From CAJQQY01 sp964352225 (lineage in GTDB: Bacteria; Bacteroidota; Bacteroidia; Chitinophagales; Saprospiraceae): a stretch of 52,439 nucleotides of DNA. Where the stretch lies: contig CAYGRM010000006.1 in the NCBI GenBank assembly GCA_964352225.1, forward strand, positions 1-52,439. Reading direction: 5' to 3'. The translations under genes and the position numbers were made by a program. Shown here piece by piece: positions 8,519-18,500 of the stretch. Below the pieces are notes generated by a model. It was not told where the DNA came from. It did not search any database and saw only the letters and a program-made list of their open reading frames with translations. Each line of letters opens with the position of its first letter. Position 1 is the first letter of the stretch.

Positions 8519-10234
8519 ATGTGCAAACACAAATACGAAATAGAATTATTCCAAGCTCCTAAAACTTGTTATCTCCAGCAGGTTTATGTCGATTACTATG
8601 ATGAGTTGGGTAAGTTGAAGTTACCTCTTGATGAAGAGGGCTATTGTCTATTTCATAGTACGAATGAAGAATGGAAGTTAGAAAATAAATTTGAGATCCA
8701 CCTCCAACGGATACTCCATTTAATGCTTGAAGTTAATGAATTTAAAGATGTTGATTTACGAGGAATTGAAGTCGTATCAAAAAGTGAAAAAGGAATAGAA
8801 TGGAAAGGGATGACGACGATTAAGCCATTGAATTTATGTAGTGCCCAGTTTCATACTTCACTAACTTTTGATCATTGCCATTTTGGAGGAGAATTGTATT
8901 TAGATAAGGCAAATATATTAGGTGTTTGGAGTGTAGAAAATACAGTTTTTTCTACCAACTTTACCGCTATTCAAGGAACAGTATTTCAAAGTAATGTCTA
9001 CATGAAAGAAGTTATTTTTTATGATTTATTTGATATGCAGGATGTGATGTTCTTAGGTCAAATTAATCTTAATGCAGTAACATTTAATGGATATGCTAAT
9101 TGGGACAGAGCTGTTTTCAATAGTGAAAAAAATTCGTTTTCCTATTTTCAATTTAATATCGGAAGTAATGCAAATGCAACATTTAGAGAAACAGAATTTC
9201 ACAATATTGTCCAATTTGAAAATTGTGTATTTGAAGGCGATACTCAGTTTGTAGAAACTTTATTCAAAAAAGGTGTATTTATTACTAAGCCAAAAATAAA
9301 AGCTAATGTTTCCTTTCGAGGAAAGTCAGAGGAGGAAAGGATGTTTCAAGATGAGGTTGAAATGACTATTGGAAGATATAGTTTTCATAATGCTGCGCAG
9401 TTGATTTTTGAAAATACTGATCTGACTCTTTTGGATAATAAAACCAAAACCAAGCTTACTGACTTAAAAGCTAACCGCCTAATTGTATTAGGAAAAGGAA
9501 CTATTGTTTTTAGAGTGAGCTTGGAAGAGCGTTATCGGTATAGTGAACTTGATGAGATTTTTATTCATGACCTTCTTCAAACCATTCGCCAATACTTCAA
9601 ACAAAAATTAAAAAAGTATTTTGAAATTATTCTTACTAGAGAAGAAGATGATCTTATTGTCACTTTTGTAACTGATGATTTTAAAGATGCAAATGAATTC
9701 CAAAAAGCAAAAGATAAACTTATCGAAGAACTCGCAACTAAGATGGGAAGCGAAGTTCAAGATGCAGTTGAAAACTACTTGCATCATAAATTTGAAAACC
9801 AAATCCAAACAACTATTCAGCATACCATTGAACAAAATATTGCTCCAAAACTAATTCAAGGAATTCTTGGAAAGGACAATTTGAAAATAGTTTTAAATTC
9901 TCCACAAGTAAATAAAATACATGCCCAAACCCTTACAATCGGAGAAGTAAGAAATAGTAATTTCTACATTGAAAAACTAGCGGGTATGCAAAATGAACCT
10001 GTGTTTAAAATGAATGATGTGCAGTTCAATGAATTAAAACTTCAACTGTCGAATATTAATGATGATAAGAAATGGACAGAGTTGAAAGAATTGTTGACTG
10101 CCATTCAAAAAGATGTTGTTGCTCCAAATGAGTTGATTCCTTTTTTAGGAGAGTGCGGTGTTTCGATTGGGAATAATTTGAGTGCGGGGATTATTTTTAT
10201 TTTTTTGCAATATTTATTGATGGGTGGAGGGTAG
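8519..10234 (+). CDS. Pentapeptide-repeat-like protein with helical region and hydrophobic C-terminus
   Basis: 571 residues. The N-terminus has CKHKY (Cys2, His4) and later GYCLFH, a C-x-H...C-x-x-H pattern that may bind zinc. Residues ~80-265 form an irregular pentapeptide-like right-handed beta-helix (FENCVFEGDTQFVETLFKKG, NAVTFNGYANWDRAVFN). Residues ~330-430 are charged and alpha-helical. A further segment repeats short beta phrases (LNSPQVNKIHAQTLTIGEV). The last 20 residues are hydrophobic (AGIIFIFLQYLLMGGG), possibly one membrane insertion. No enzymatic motif was seen. The gene stands alone, between a relic and a gene-poor stretch, and repeats bracket it. Such beta-helix proteins often act as sensors or scaffolds; a defence role is inferred from the neighbourhood only. 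Confidence 0.7.
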   Translation: MCKHKYEIELFQAPKTCYLQQVYVDYYDELGKLKLPLDEEGYCLFHSTNEEWKLENKFEIHLQRILHLMLEVNEFKDVDLRGIEVVSKSEKGIEWKGMTTIKPLNLCSAQFHTSLTFDHCHFGGELYLDKANILGVWSVENTVFSTNFTAIQGTVFQSNVYMKEVIFYDLFDMQDVMFLGQINLNAVTFNGYANWDRAVFNSEKNSFSYFQFNIGSNANATFRETEFHNIVQFENCVFEGDTQFVETLFKKGVFITKPKIKANVSFRGKSEEERMFQDEVEMTIGRYSFHNAAQLIFENTDLTLLDNKTKTKLTDLKANRLIVLGKGTIVFRVSLEERYRYSELDEIFIHDLLQTIRQYFKQKLKKYFEIILTREEDDLIVTFVTDDFKDANEFQKAKDKLIEELATKMGSEVQDAVENYLHHKFENQIQTTIQHTIEQNIAPKLIQGILGKDNLKIVLNSPQVNKIHAQTLTIGEVRNSNFYIEKLAGMQNEPVFKMNDVQFNELKLQLSNINDDKKWTELKELLTAIQKDVVAPNELIPFLGECGVSIGNNLSAGIIFIFLQYLLMGGG

Positions 10235-10273
10235 TATATAGCGATTATCTACATGTTTGGATTCAATATCTAC

Positions 10274-10286
10274 AAGGGATCTACAC
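10274..10286 (+). repeat. Second copy of the short repeat flanking the pentapeptide gene
   Basis: aagggatctacac here is identical to 8403-8415 on the other side of the gene. A weaker palindrome (ctacacttataggtag) follows. Related phrases (atctacatg, atatctacaag) fill 10246-10275. The gene thus sits between two related repeat clusters about 1.87 kb apart, as expected for a cassette or for repeats used in recombination. Confidence 0.55.
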
Positions 10287-11091
10287 TTATAGGTAGAGTA
10301 TATGGATAAGGTTTAAGGATTGAGGCCAGACTATTTGGGAGTTCCCAGTATTCGTTGCACCTGTCAGAGAGGTACATTTATTAAAAGAAGGATTAAGACC
10401 TTCATTGCTGTGCTGAGTAAGTTCCTCGACAAAATTATTCTATGGTTTCTCTATCTTCGCTACCGTAAACCAAAACGCTTATCGATGCAAATAAAAATAA
10501 AATAACACCGATCTCATTCCTGTCCTTCCCCTCCCGAATCTAGAGTTGATACTCATGAAAGGGTCACTAGGGAACATTTTTTATAATGGCGTTTCACTAA
10601 TTTATTATAGGTTCTTTTTTGAGTTTTTGAGATGACTAAGAGGCTATCTCAGGACGATACATGGTCTAAAACCCTCACAGCAGTTTATAAAAATTTTGAC
10701 TTTCGATGATCTAGTTATGCAATGCGGTCGAGGAGTGCTTGGAATGTCTTAGTACATCCATGAATGTCAGAGATTGCAAAACGTCTCATGATTTTTGAAA
10801 TATTTAAAATACAATTTGAACTAGCATTGAAAAATTCAATGTGTCAAAAAGTAAGAATGTTAAAATGAAATTTAAAGAATTGGGAATAGATAGGTGCCTC
10901 TGTGAAAAGAGGCTAGGCTCATTTCAAAAAGGAATTGTCGAAAGTGAAATGGTAAGTTTTCATTGTTGTAAATGTATTGTTATGCTTTCGGTTGTGATAA
11001 CAATATTTCTAAATATGAGATAGGGAATTCATTCCCTATGAATCTATTATTTTTAGAATTAATAATCCGGAATGAAGATTAGAAATCTATC
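10287..11091. other. Gene-poor stretch without a convincing gene
   Basis: About 800 bp with only short open frames of about 60 codons. None of them has recognisable composition, motifs or coupling to neighbours. The phrases gaggctatctca (near 10640) and gaggctaggctc (near 10909) faintly resemble insertion-sequence end sequences, but they are too short to support a call. I see no RNA gene. The stretch looks like decayed intergenic DNA. Confidence 0.5.
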
Positions 11092-11095
11092 TATT

Positions 11096-11126
11096 TTTGA
11101 AATTACACTTTTTCTTCTTACCTTTT
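11096..11126 (+). promoter_or_regulatory. Promoter candidate for the sensor kinase gene
   Basis: TTTG at 11096-11099 is followed, after 19 bp, by TACCTTTT at 11119-11126, one mismatch from the TAnnTTTG box. Transcription would start near 11133, about 40 bases before the ATG at 11175. Confidence 0.4.
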
Positions 11127-11174
11127 TTGAAGTTTTAAAAACCATATGTTACAAAAAACTCTTACTTCCCCAAC

Positions 11175-14132
11175 ATGTACCTTCCCCGTATCATATTATT
11201 ATTTTTTACTTTCCAATGTTTCTGGCTCTCCGCCCAAAACCCCCATCCCTATTTTCGCAATTACACGACCGATGACGGACTCCCCAGCTCCGAGGTTCAT
11301 TACTGTATTCAAGATACAGCCGGCTATATGTGGTTTGCCACAGATAATGGATTAAGTCGGTTCGATGGTTATGAATTTAAAAACTATGGTCCACGGGAAG
11401 GCTTAAAACACAATGTTGTTTTTTATATGCAACAAGATCCGGAAGGAAAAATATGGCTGGCGACCATGCATGGCCATTTGTATTATATTGATAAAGATAG
11501 TATCCACGCTTTTGCACAAAACGCTGTTATTGAGCAAACTAATATTCCTTCCTATTTTATCAGAGACTTTTATATCAATACGGATGGTACCAAATATTTG
11601 AGTATTCCAAACCATGGCATTTTACAATTTTCTTCCGATGGTACTTTTTACTCCATTCTTCCAAGCCGACCTGAAACGCCTGTTTTAGCTATCCAACTTC
11701 GCAATAGATGGATGATCGGCAGTCAGTATGTTAGCGATTCTTTAAGGCAACCTTTTTGGAATTCGGTAACTCAGACTTATCATAATGAGCCTATGGAGAT
11801 CATGGCAGACTCCATTTATTATATGGATAGCATTCATTTCAACAAAAGATATATATCAAGTGGAAAATGGTTAATGCAATTGAAAAACAAGCAACTATTA
11901 GCATTAAGTGCCTCCATTTTATATGAAATCAATGGAAAAAATATTGCCTGGAGAAAAAATGTACCCTTTGATTTGGAGCTCAAATCCTTTACTCAGGACT
12001 CTAAAGATAGGCTGCTTTTGGGACTACATCGAGGGAAAGGAATCAGAAGATATAAAAATACAGATGCCTTTCGCTTCAATAATTTCGAACAATTTCTGGA
12101 TGGAATTTCTGTTTCCCATATTTATGAAGATCGACGGGGCGGCTACTGGATTAGTTCTATTGAGAATGGTGTCTTCTTTTGTCCTGATTTTGATTTAAAG
12201 ATTTATGACCAATCTGCCGGTTTCCCAAACTACCATATCGTAGCATTGGATTTTAAAAACGAATCACAGGTTTTTATCGGTTTCCGTGATGGTCAGATCA
12301 TTTTATTTGACCTTTTGAATAATCATATCAAAAAACTTCCGCCAATATCCAACAACATCCTAAATGATTTGCTTTTTGACCAAAACCGACAAGAACTTTG
12401 GGCAACTAATAATCGACCCAATATCTTAAAAAACAATAAGTGGATAAATTTTCTCCCGCCTTATAACAGGCAACCTATTCTTGGAAAAAGATTGACGCTT
12501 AGTAGAGATCGTAATTTACTTTGGGGAGGAAGTCATCTGGGATTTGGGAGTATGGAACTCAATACCAAAGGGTCATTTTTTTTATCATTTGATATTGGGG
12601 TTCGCCAACGTACGTTTCGAGTTTGGGAAGATCAAAGCCACCGGATTTGGGTGGGAAATGTCGATGGTTTTTTTGAGTTAAAAAATAATCAATTGGTTCC
12701 TCCTCAGACATTTCATCACGCATTTTCTATCCGTACGGAAGACATTGGAGAATTGTCCGATGGAACTTTAGTGCTCGCTACCAAGGGCGAAGGAATTGTA
12801 TTATGGAAGGAAGACTATTTTCATCAAATCACTTCGAGTGATGGATTAACTTCAGATATGCTTGAAAACGTTTTTGTAGATGAGCAGAACCAGATTTGGG
12901 CAGGTACGCTCGAAGGTTTGAACAAAATAACCCGAAAAGGCGAAGCATTTTTAGTTGAAAAATATACCACCTTTCATGGTTTGCCTTCTAATGAGATTAC
13001 TAGAGTCACCGCTCACCAAGGGCAAGTATGGGTAGCCACTACCAAAGGCTTGGTGCAATGGAAAAAAAAGGAACAATCTGACCTTTCAACTCCTCCGATT
13101 CTAGAAGCCATTCTGGTTAATAATGAACCTTATGATTTTCCTGAAAAATCCAACCTAACTTATGAGCAAAATGATTTGGAAATTCATTTCTTGACCATCA
13201 ATTATAATCAAAATGGAAAAATCCCCTACCGCTTTCGATTGAATAATGACGAATGGAATTATACTCGAAACCGTTCGGTCAACTTCGCAGACCTCCCTCC
13301 CAATGATTATCAATTTGAGGTTCAATCGCAAAATGAAAATGGAGTGTGGAGTGCATCGAATATTTTAAATTTTCAAATTCGTCCAGCCTTTTGGCAAACG
13401 TGGTGGTTTATTTTATTATCAGTAAGTACAGCGATAGGCTTAGTCATTTTGATTTATCGCAAGCGGTTGCAACAAGTAAAGCGTGAAGCACAAGTGGAAA
13501 AAGAAATGAACGAACTGCAACGAGCTGCCCTTCGTGCGCAGATGAATCCGCATTTTATTTTTAATTGTTTGAATTCGATTCAAAATTTTATTGTACAAAA
13601 TGACTCGTCGAATGCTACCCGGTATTTATCCAAATTCGCACAATTGGTGAGAGGTACTTTGAATGCTTCGATGGAAGAAAGGATTCCGCTACAAAATGAA
13701 ATTACAATGTTAGAGAATTATTTGAATTTGGAAAAATTACGGTTTAAAGACAAGTTTAATTTTACCATTCAAGTAGATCAGCAATTGGATCTTTTTGAAA
13801 CCACCATTCCTCCACTTTTGACTCAACCTTTTGTAGAAAATGCCATCCTGCATGCTTTTTCAGAAAATAGTAAAACCGGACAAATTCAAATTGCTTTTTT
13901 GAAAAAAAATGAGACGCTGGAAATTAATATTCAAGATAATGGTATTGGTATTTTTGAATCTCAACAACAAAAAAAATCTACCGAATCTACTACTCACAAA
14001 GGTGTAGGGATGCGTATTTCTCAAAAGCGTTTGGAACTCGCTGATTCGTTGAACGAATTTGAAGTGAGCGAAATTAAAGATGAAAATGGCAAAGTGATCG
14101 GGACTTTAGTTAAATTGGTTTTGGGTATTTAA
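11175..14132 (+). CDS. LytS-type sensor histidine kinase with two-component regulator propeller
   Basis: 985 residues. A signal peptide (~1-20, ending LSAQ) leads into a periplasmic Reg_prop beta-propeller (~25-650). The propeller starts with the signature YTTDDGLPSSEVHYCIQDTA and GYMWFATDNGLSRFDG, with further blades such as GLTSDMLENVFVDEQNQIWA. A Y_Y_Y domain follows (~665-735), then one membrane helix (~740-760) and a cytoplasmic His_kinase (LytS/YehU type) region. The phospho-acceptor His793 lies in QMNPHFIFNCLNSIQNFIVQ. The ATPase part has FVENAILHAF, DNGIGI (~920) and GVGMRIS (~943). Kinases of this family usually pair with LytTR regulators; the only one here is at 21317, 7 kb away and beyond minus-strand genes. 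The ligand is unknown. Confidence 0.92.
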   Translation: MYLPRIILLFFTFQCFWLSAQNPHPYFRNYTTDDGLPSSEVHYCIQDTAGYMWFATDNGLSRFDGYEFKNYGPREGLKHNVVFYMQQDPEGKIWLATMHGHLYYIDKDSIHAFAQNAVIEQTNIPSYFIRDFYINTDGTKYLSIPNHGILQFSSDGTFYSILPSRPETPVLAIQLRNRWMIGSQYVSDSLRQPFWNSVTQTYHNEPMEIMADSIYYMDSIHFNKRYISSGKWLMQLKNKQLLALSASILYEINGKNIAWRKNVPFDLELKSFTQDSKDRLLLGLHRGKGIRRYKNTDAFRFNNFEQFLDGISVSHIYEDRRGGYWISSIENGVFFCPDFDLKIYDQSAGFPNYHIVALDFKNESQVFIGFRDGQIILFDLLNNHIKKLPPISNNILNDLLFDQNRQELWATNNRPNILKNNKWINFLPPYNRQPILGKRLTLSRDRNLLWGGSHLGFGSMELNTKGSFFLSFDIGVRQRTFRVWEDQSHRIWVGNVDGFFELKNNQLVPPQTFHHAFSIRTEDIGELSDGTLVLATKGEGIVLWKEDYFHQITSSDGLTSDMLENVFVDEQNQIWAGTLEGLNKITRKGEAFLVEKYTTFHGLPSNEITRVTAHQGQVWVATTKGLVQWKKKEQSDLSTPPILEAILVNNEPYDFPEKSNLTYEQNDLEIHFLTINYNQNGKIPYRFRLNNDEWNYTRNRSVNFADLPPNDYQFEVQSQNENGVWSASNILNFQIRPAFWQTWWFILLSVSTAIGLVILIYRKRLQQVKREAQVEKEMNELQRAALRAQMNPHFIFNCLNSIQNFIVQNDSSNATRYLSKFAQLVRGTLNASMEERIPLQNEITMLENYLNLEKLRFKDKFNFTIQVDQQLDLFETTIPPLLTQPFVENAILHAFSENSKTGQIQIAFLKKNETLEINIQDNGIGIFESQQQKKSTESTTHKGVGMRISQKRLELADSLNEFEVSEIKDENGKVIGTLVKLVLGI

Positions 14133-14172
14133 CTTAGAGCCCTTTTATAACCTATCTGCCTGATGGTGATGG

Positions 14173-15174
14173 TTATTTGTCCAGCACCGCCTCCAACGTT
14201 TTTTTACCTACATGAAAGACACTATTCCTGAGATTACTTACTTCTCCATACAACACTTTACTATCCTTAGCTTGAATGATTGCCTTCAGTTTCATATTTC
14301 TTTCTTCATAATAAATCACCGCATAGCAAACGTCCTCTTTTTGTTCTTCAATCGCTTTCCAGATTTCGGCCTGATCTACAATTTTCATCTCATATTGGTA
14401 CACTCCTCTCAGCGCTTCTTCACTATTTTTTTTCCTATCGGACACATCTTCTTTAGCGATCAGTAAAGTTTTCTTTTTGATCTGTCCTTTATTTTTATTA
14501 AATCTTTTGATCATTGGTCTTGGATTATTATCTGCAAAATCCATCTTGACTGCCGTATGACAATAATTATTGAGTAGCTGAACAGCTTTAATCAATTCTG
14601 CCTTGGTCGCTCCATTTCTATCCATCGCTTCAAAAAAGCGGGCATAACGCCAATCGATTGTTTTTTCTGTGCTAAACTTTATGGATATCCATTTTTGTTT
14701 TTCTTTTGCTTCATCTGCTTCCGTTCTTTGTTCCAGATATTCCCAATATTTTTTAGGCATCAAATTCACCGCCGCGATTGAATTGAGTCTTGACATATCA
14801 TTGGTTTTCCGCTTAAGTTTTTTCTTGTGGGACATAAATAACCCTAAATTAAAATGCTCGTAGGTGGCAATGGTATTAGGCCCCCTATCCACGGTAATAT
14901 GATAAAGTTCCACATAAGATAATCCGGGATCAGCAGGTAGCGATTGGAGCTCTTTCTGATTGGTGAAGCGATAAGGGGTAAAGGTCCAATATTTTTCAAC
15001 AGCATCTTTTAGAGCATCATTAAATGCAGTATGACCTTCGACTAATGCAAAAAGGGTTTCGGTATTTTTAAGTTCCTTTACTTCATTACTACTTCCGACA
15101 CCATATTGTGCAAAACTTATGGACGGAAAAATTAAACACAAAGCAGTAACCATTATCAATTTCATAACATTCAT
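14173..15174 (-). CDS. Secreted protein of unknown function
   Basis: 333 residues with a clear signal peptide (residues 1-22, MKLIMVTALCLIFPSISFAQ), so it is periplasmic or exported. The body is charged and mixed alpha/beta. It contains YWTFTPYRFTNQKELQSLP near residue 62, and a late segment (DVCYAVIYYEERNMKLKAII) that resembles strands followed by a helix. I do not recognise a family. It lies one base after the 105-residue gene upstream on the same strand and is convergent with the sensor kinase gene, so the two minus-strand genes probably form one transcript. They may receive read-through from the large T9SS gene, although a strong terminator lies between. Confidence 0.65.
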   Translation of the reverse strand: MNVMKLIMVTALCLIFPSISFAQYGVGSSNEVKELKNTETLFALVEGHTAFNDALKDAVEKYWTFTPYRFTNQKELQSLPADPGLSYVELYHITVDRGPNTIATYEHFNLGLFMSHKKKLKRKTNDMSRLNSIAAVNLMPKKYWEYLEQRTEADEAKEKQKWISIKFSTEKTIDWRYARFFEAMDRNGATKAELIKAVQLLNNYCHTAVKMDFADNNPRPMIKRFNKNKGQIKKKTLLIAKEDVSDRKKNSEEALRGVYQYEMKIVDQAEIWKAIEEQKEDVCYAVIYYEERNMKLKAIIQAKDSKVLYGEVSNLRNSVFHVGKKTLEAVLDK

Positions 15175-15175
15175 T

Positions 15176-15493
15176 TTACATTTTTTTAAGTTTGATAATT
15201 TTATCCAATTCTATTTTAAATTGAGGAGCATTTTGTGAAATAAATAAGTCTTCTGCATCTCCATTACTTTTGATTTTCAATCCTTTTCGATCTAAGTCAA
15301 ACAATAAAAACTCTTCTACTTTATTGATCTTTTCAATGGGGATGGTTAACTCAATTTTACTTTTGGTAAAATCTTTAAATTGAAAATGAACTATATTTTT
15401 ATAAAGTTCAAGCTCCCCAGATAGTTGCTTAGCCCCATCCCAAAGGTATGCAGGTACACTTATGATTAACCCATCTTTATTATACTCATTCAT
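15176..15493 (-). CDS. Small cytoplasmic GRAM/PH-like protein
   Basis: 105 residues with no signal peptide. Alternating strands (GELELYKNIVHFQFKDFTKS, ELTIPIEKINKVEEF, GLKIKSNGDAEDLFIS) end in a helix (FKIELDKIIKL). This strand pattern is like bacterial GRAM/PH-type domains, where a repeated 'low-affinity lipid or protein docking' fold is common. The assignment is by pattern only. The stop is one base from the next gene's start, so the two are co-expressed. The gap upstream holds the terminator of the large T9SS gene. Confidence 0.55.
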   Translation of the reverse strand: MNEYNKDGLIISVPAYLWDGAKQLSGELELYKNIVHFQFKDFTKSKIELTIPIEKINKVEEFLLFDLDRKGLKIKSNGDAEDLFISQNAPQFKIELDKIIKLKKM

Positions 15494-15534
15494 TGAAATA
15501 ATTTTCTAGAAAAAATTGAAAAAATTTAGAGCAA

Positions 15535-15562
15535 ACACGGGCAACTAAATGGTTGCCCGTGT
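15535..15562 (-). terminator. Strong intrinsic terminator after the T9SS gene
   Basis: A perfect 11-bp inverted repeat (ACACGGGCAAC / GTTGCCCGTGT) with a 6-base loop lies 13 bp past the stop of the 1828-residue gene. On the minus strand it is followed by T-rich DNA. It should end the long transcript before the 105-residue gene. Confidence 0.8.
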
Positions 15563-15574
15563 ACTGTTCAAAGA

Positions 15575-18500
15575 TCAAGGAGTTGTTTTGACAATTCGTT
15601 CGTGGTACCATCCTTTTTCCGTATTGCCAATTTCGATGAGGTATACACCTTCGGCAAAGCGGTCCATTTTCAAGTGATGGAGAGAGATGCCTTGGTCAAG
15701 GATTCCATCTTGCAATACTCTACCCCATAAGTCGTAGATTCGGTAATCCAATCTGTCGGTTATTGGTTCTGAGAATTCTACTACCAAATTACCCGAAGTT
15801 GGATTGGGATAAAGGTTGATTTCATTTTGAGGAGATACCTCTTCCGTTCCGACAATAATGTATTCAAATGGCTCTAAGCAAACATCATCAATTTCAATTC
15901 TAGACTTGAAATCTGGCAATTCCGATTCATTTTCAATGTGTAAGGTCAAATATTTTGTTCCACTATTTAACATTTCATCTATTGGAAATGTAATAAATAT
16001 TGGAATGGTATCTATTACAATTACATTTGGAGGAATAGTGTCTATTACAATTATATTTGGAGGAATAGTATCCACCACAATAATATAAGGAATAGTATCT
16101 GTATAACAACAATATGTAATAGGAATTTCATCACAATTTCCTACGCAATTCAGACCATCCTGAGGCACATCTGAAATCCTTACTTTTATTTGAGTATTCG
16201 CATGTAACTCCGTGGGATCAATAAGCATATTCATACTCAAAGAATATTGGCTCGCTCCACTCAATTCGACTAGAGTGCTAATACCGTCACTTGTGATCTT
16301 GTTGCCACTCAATGCCATGGTGTATGGAGCCGATACTCCTTCGTTATCCATTATTTCGGGTGATCCAAATACATTAGACCAGCCGGCAGTACTTCCACCA
16401 TTACCTAATACTCCTGGAGTAGTGGATTGAGTAAAACCAGGATTATCAATCAATGGATTATCACAGCTATAAGTCGGGGGACCGCACCTTATTCTGACAC
16501 GCTGACACCTTTCTTCTTCCTCGCATTGGATTCCGTTATCCAAAGTTCTTTGTACAGTCATACATACGGTATAGCTTCCTGGGCCTTCCAAAGAAAAATC
16601 ATAAACAATTGGATCATTACCTAAAGTGGAACCCATCGTCGTGAATCCAATGGATCCAGGTACTCGATACTTCCAAGTGACGACATCACATTCATCATCC
16701 AAAAAGAAGGAAGGCACCAATGTATTGCTGCATCCAGATAGTTGATACACATCAAATACTGAAGCAGGTGAAGGGGGGAGAATTGGATTTTCACATACAC
16801 AGTCCGGGCTGCAGGATGGCATGGTGAATGCCAGCTGGCAAGTGCAATAGGAATTCCCGCATTTGGCTTTTAGCTTCAACTTGTAATTTCCTGAAGGAGG
16901 ATACGGAATATTATTGATATCAAAATGATAACTGTTCCCGGAACCACCATTCCATCCTATCACAAAACCATCTGCATATGCAGCGGTACTTCCGTCCTCA
17001 ACAATTTCCCAGGTTACTACCCCACCACAAGTGTCTGTACAATTAAAGTTTCCGTGGAAATAAAAATCATCCCTTTTATTCGGACATTCGAATACAACTG
17101 GGTCAACATTACCACAATCAATCGGAACTTCATATGGAAGCTGCCCCAGGAATCCGAACGAAAGCCATTGCCATCCATCGCACCCACATCCTAAAGGACA
17201 ATCCATGTCCACAACTCGCTGGATAATATGAGTAAAACAAGTATCCCCATCTGCGCTGATTTCAACTGCGGTGATATTGATCGTATAAACACCTGTACCT
17301 CCGTAGGTATGCATTGGCATGGATCCAGAAGCAAATGATCCATTGGTAATACTACCATCTCCCCAGCTAATCCCCAGGATTTCATCACACGCTGGAAGAT
17401 CTCCAATATTTACCGTTGCTTTACAAAGGTCATGATCGACATCGACAGTTACAGCAGCTTCCACCGCTGCTACAAAGTCCATTTCGTCTTGACAACAAGG
17501 CGGTATATCCTCCATGATAATAATAATCTGAACACATTGGTCAGAATTGCCACAAAAATCTGTAACTACCCAAACCCGCTCAACCACTCCGTTGCAAAGG
17601 TCTCCAGAAATCAGGTTGTCTGTAAACGTAACTGTAGGATTTGGATCACAAAGATCATTGACAGCAGGAAAGCCTCCTGTATTGTTGGGGTCATTAATAT
17701 CAACAGAGCAATCCACATTTACCTCAATTGGGCAAATAATGGAAGGGGATTGAAAATCCTTTACAAAAATATTAGCCATACATTGCGCTGAATTACCCGA
17801 ATCATCAGTAGCGGTGTAGGTAACCTGAACAGTAGTATTGACCATACTGCAATCAAAGGTATTGACATTTATTGTTTCTGAAAATATGCTGCAATTATCG
17901 TTTGCATTTCCAATATCTGATGCTGAAAAAGTCACCGAACCACTACCTACATCAACCGTAAAATTATTACAGCTTATTAGGGGGGCTTCCACATCTTCTA
18001 CACACACTTGTGTAGCACATTGCTGTTGCAATCCACTTATTGAACTTTCATAAGTCCAAATCAAACTAGTACATCCTACTTGAAATGTAGTTTGATTTGG
18101 GGCAGAAATCAAATTCCATTCTGTACAATTTCCTGATAATGTTGGTTGACCATAAGTGACTCCGGTCGCTATACATTGTCCGGGATCAACATTGACCGTA
18201 ATATCCGGGGCACAAGTGATAGTACAAGTTTGTGCAGGATCACAGAAGTTTTGATCTAAACCCAAATCTGAAACCGAAGCGCTTGCACCAACGGGCGTGC
18301 AATCCCATGAATTAACGGTTCCTGCCTGAGGAGTTACCTGATCAACTAAAATGAGTGCAGTATCTGTCATCTCCTCCTGTACACAATTGCAATTATTTAA
18401 TTGCCCGTCCACATCTGTTTTGGCTGCCCAAAGTCTAACGCCCTGACCGGAGGGGACACCATTTTCCAGATATTGTTCTCCTACCATGTAGCAGCCATTA

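Noticed and set aside
10320..10505. 61-codon open frame downstream of the pentapeptide gene
   Set aside because: No motif, no coupling to a neighbour and atypical residue content; more likely chance reading through decayed DNA.
14147..14176. Inverted repeat ATAACC / GGTTAT between the kinase gene and the convergent secreted-protein gene as a terminator
   Set aside because: Six-base arms with an 18-base loop and no T-tract; too weak to report as a feature.
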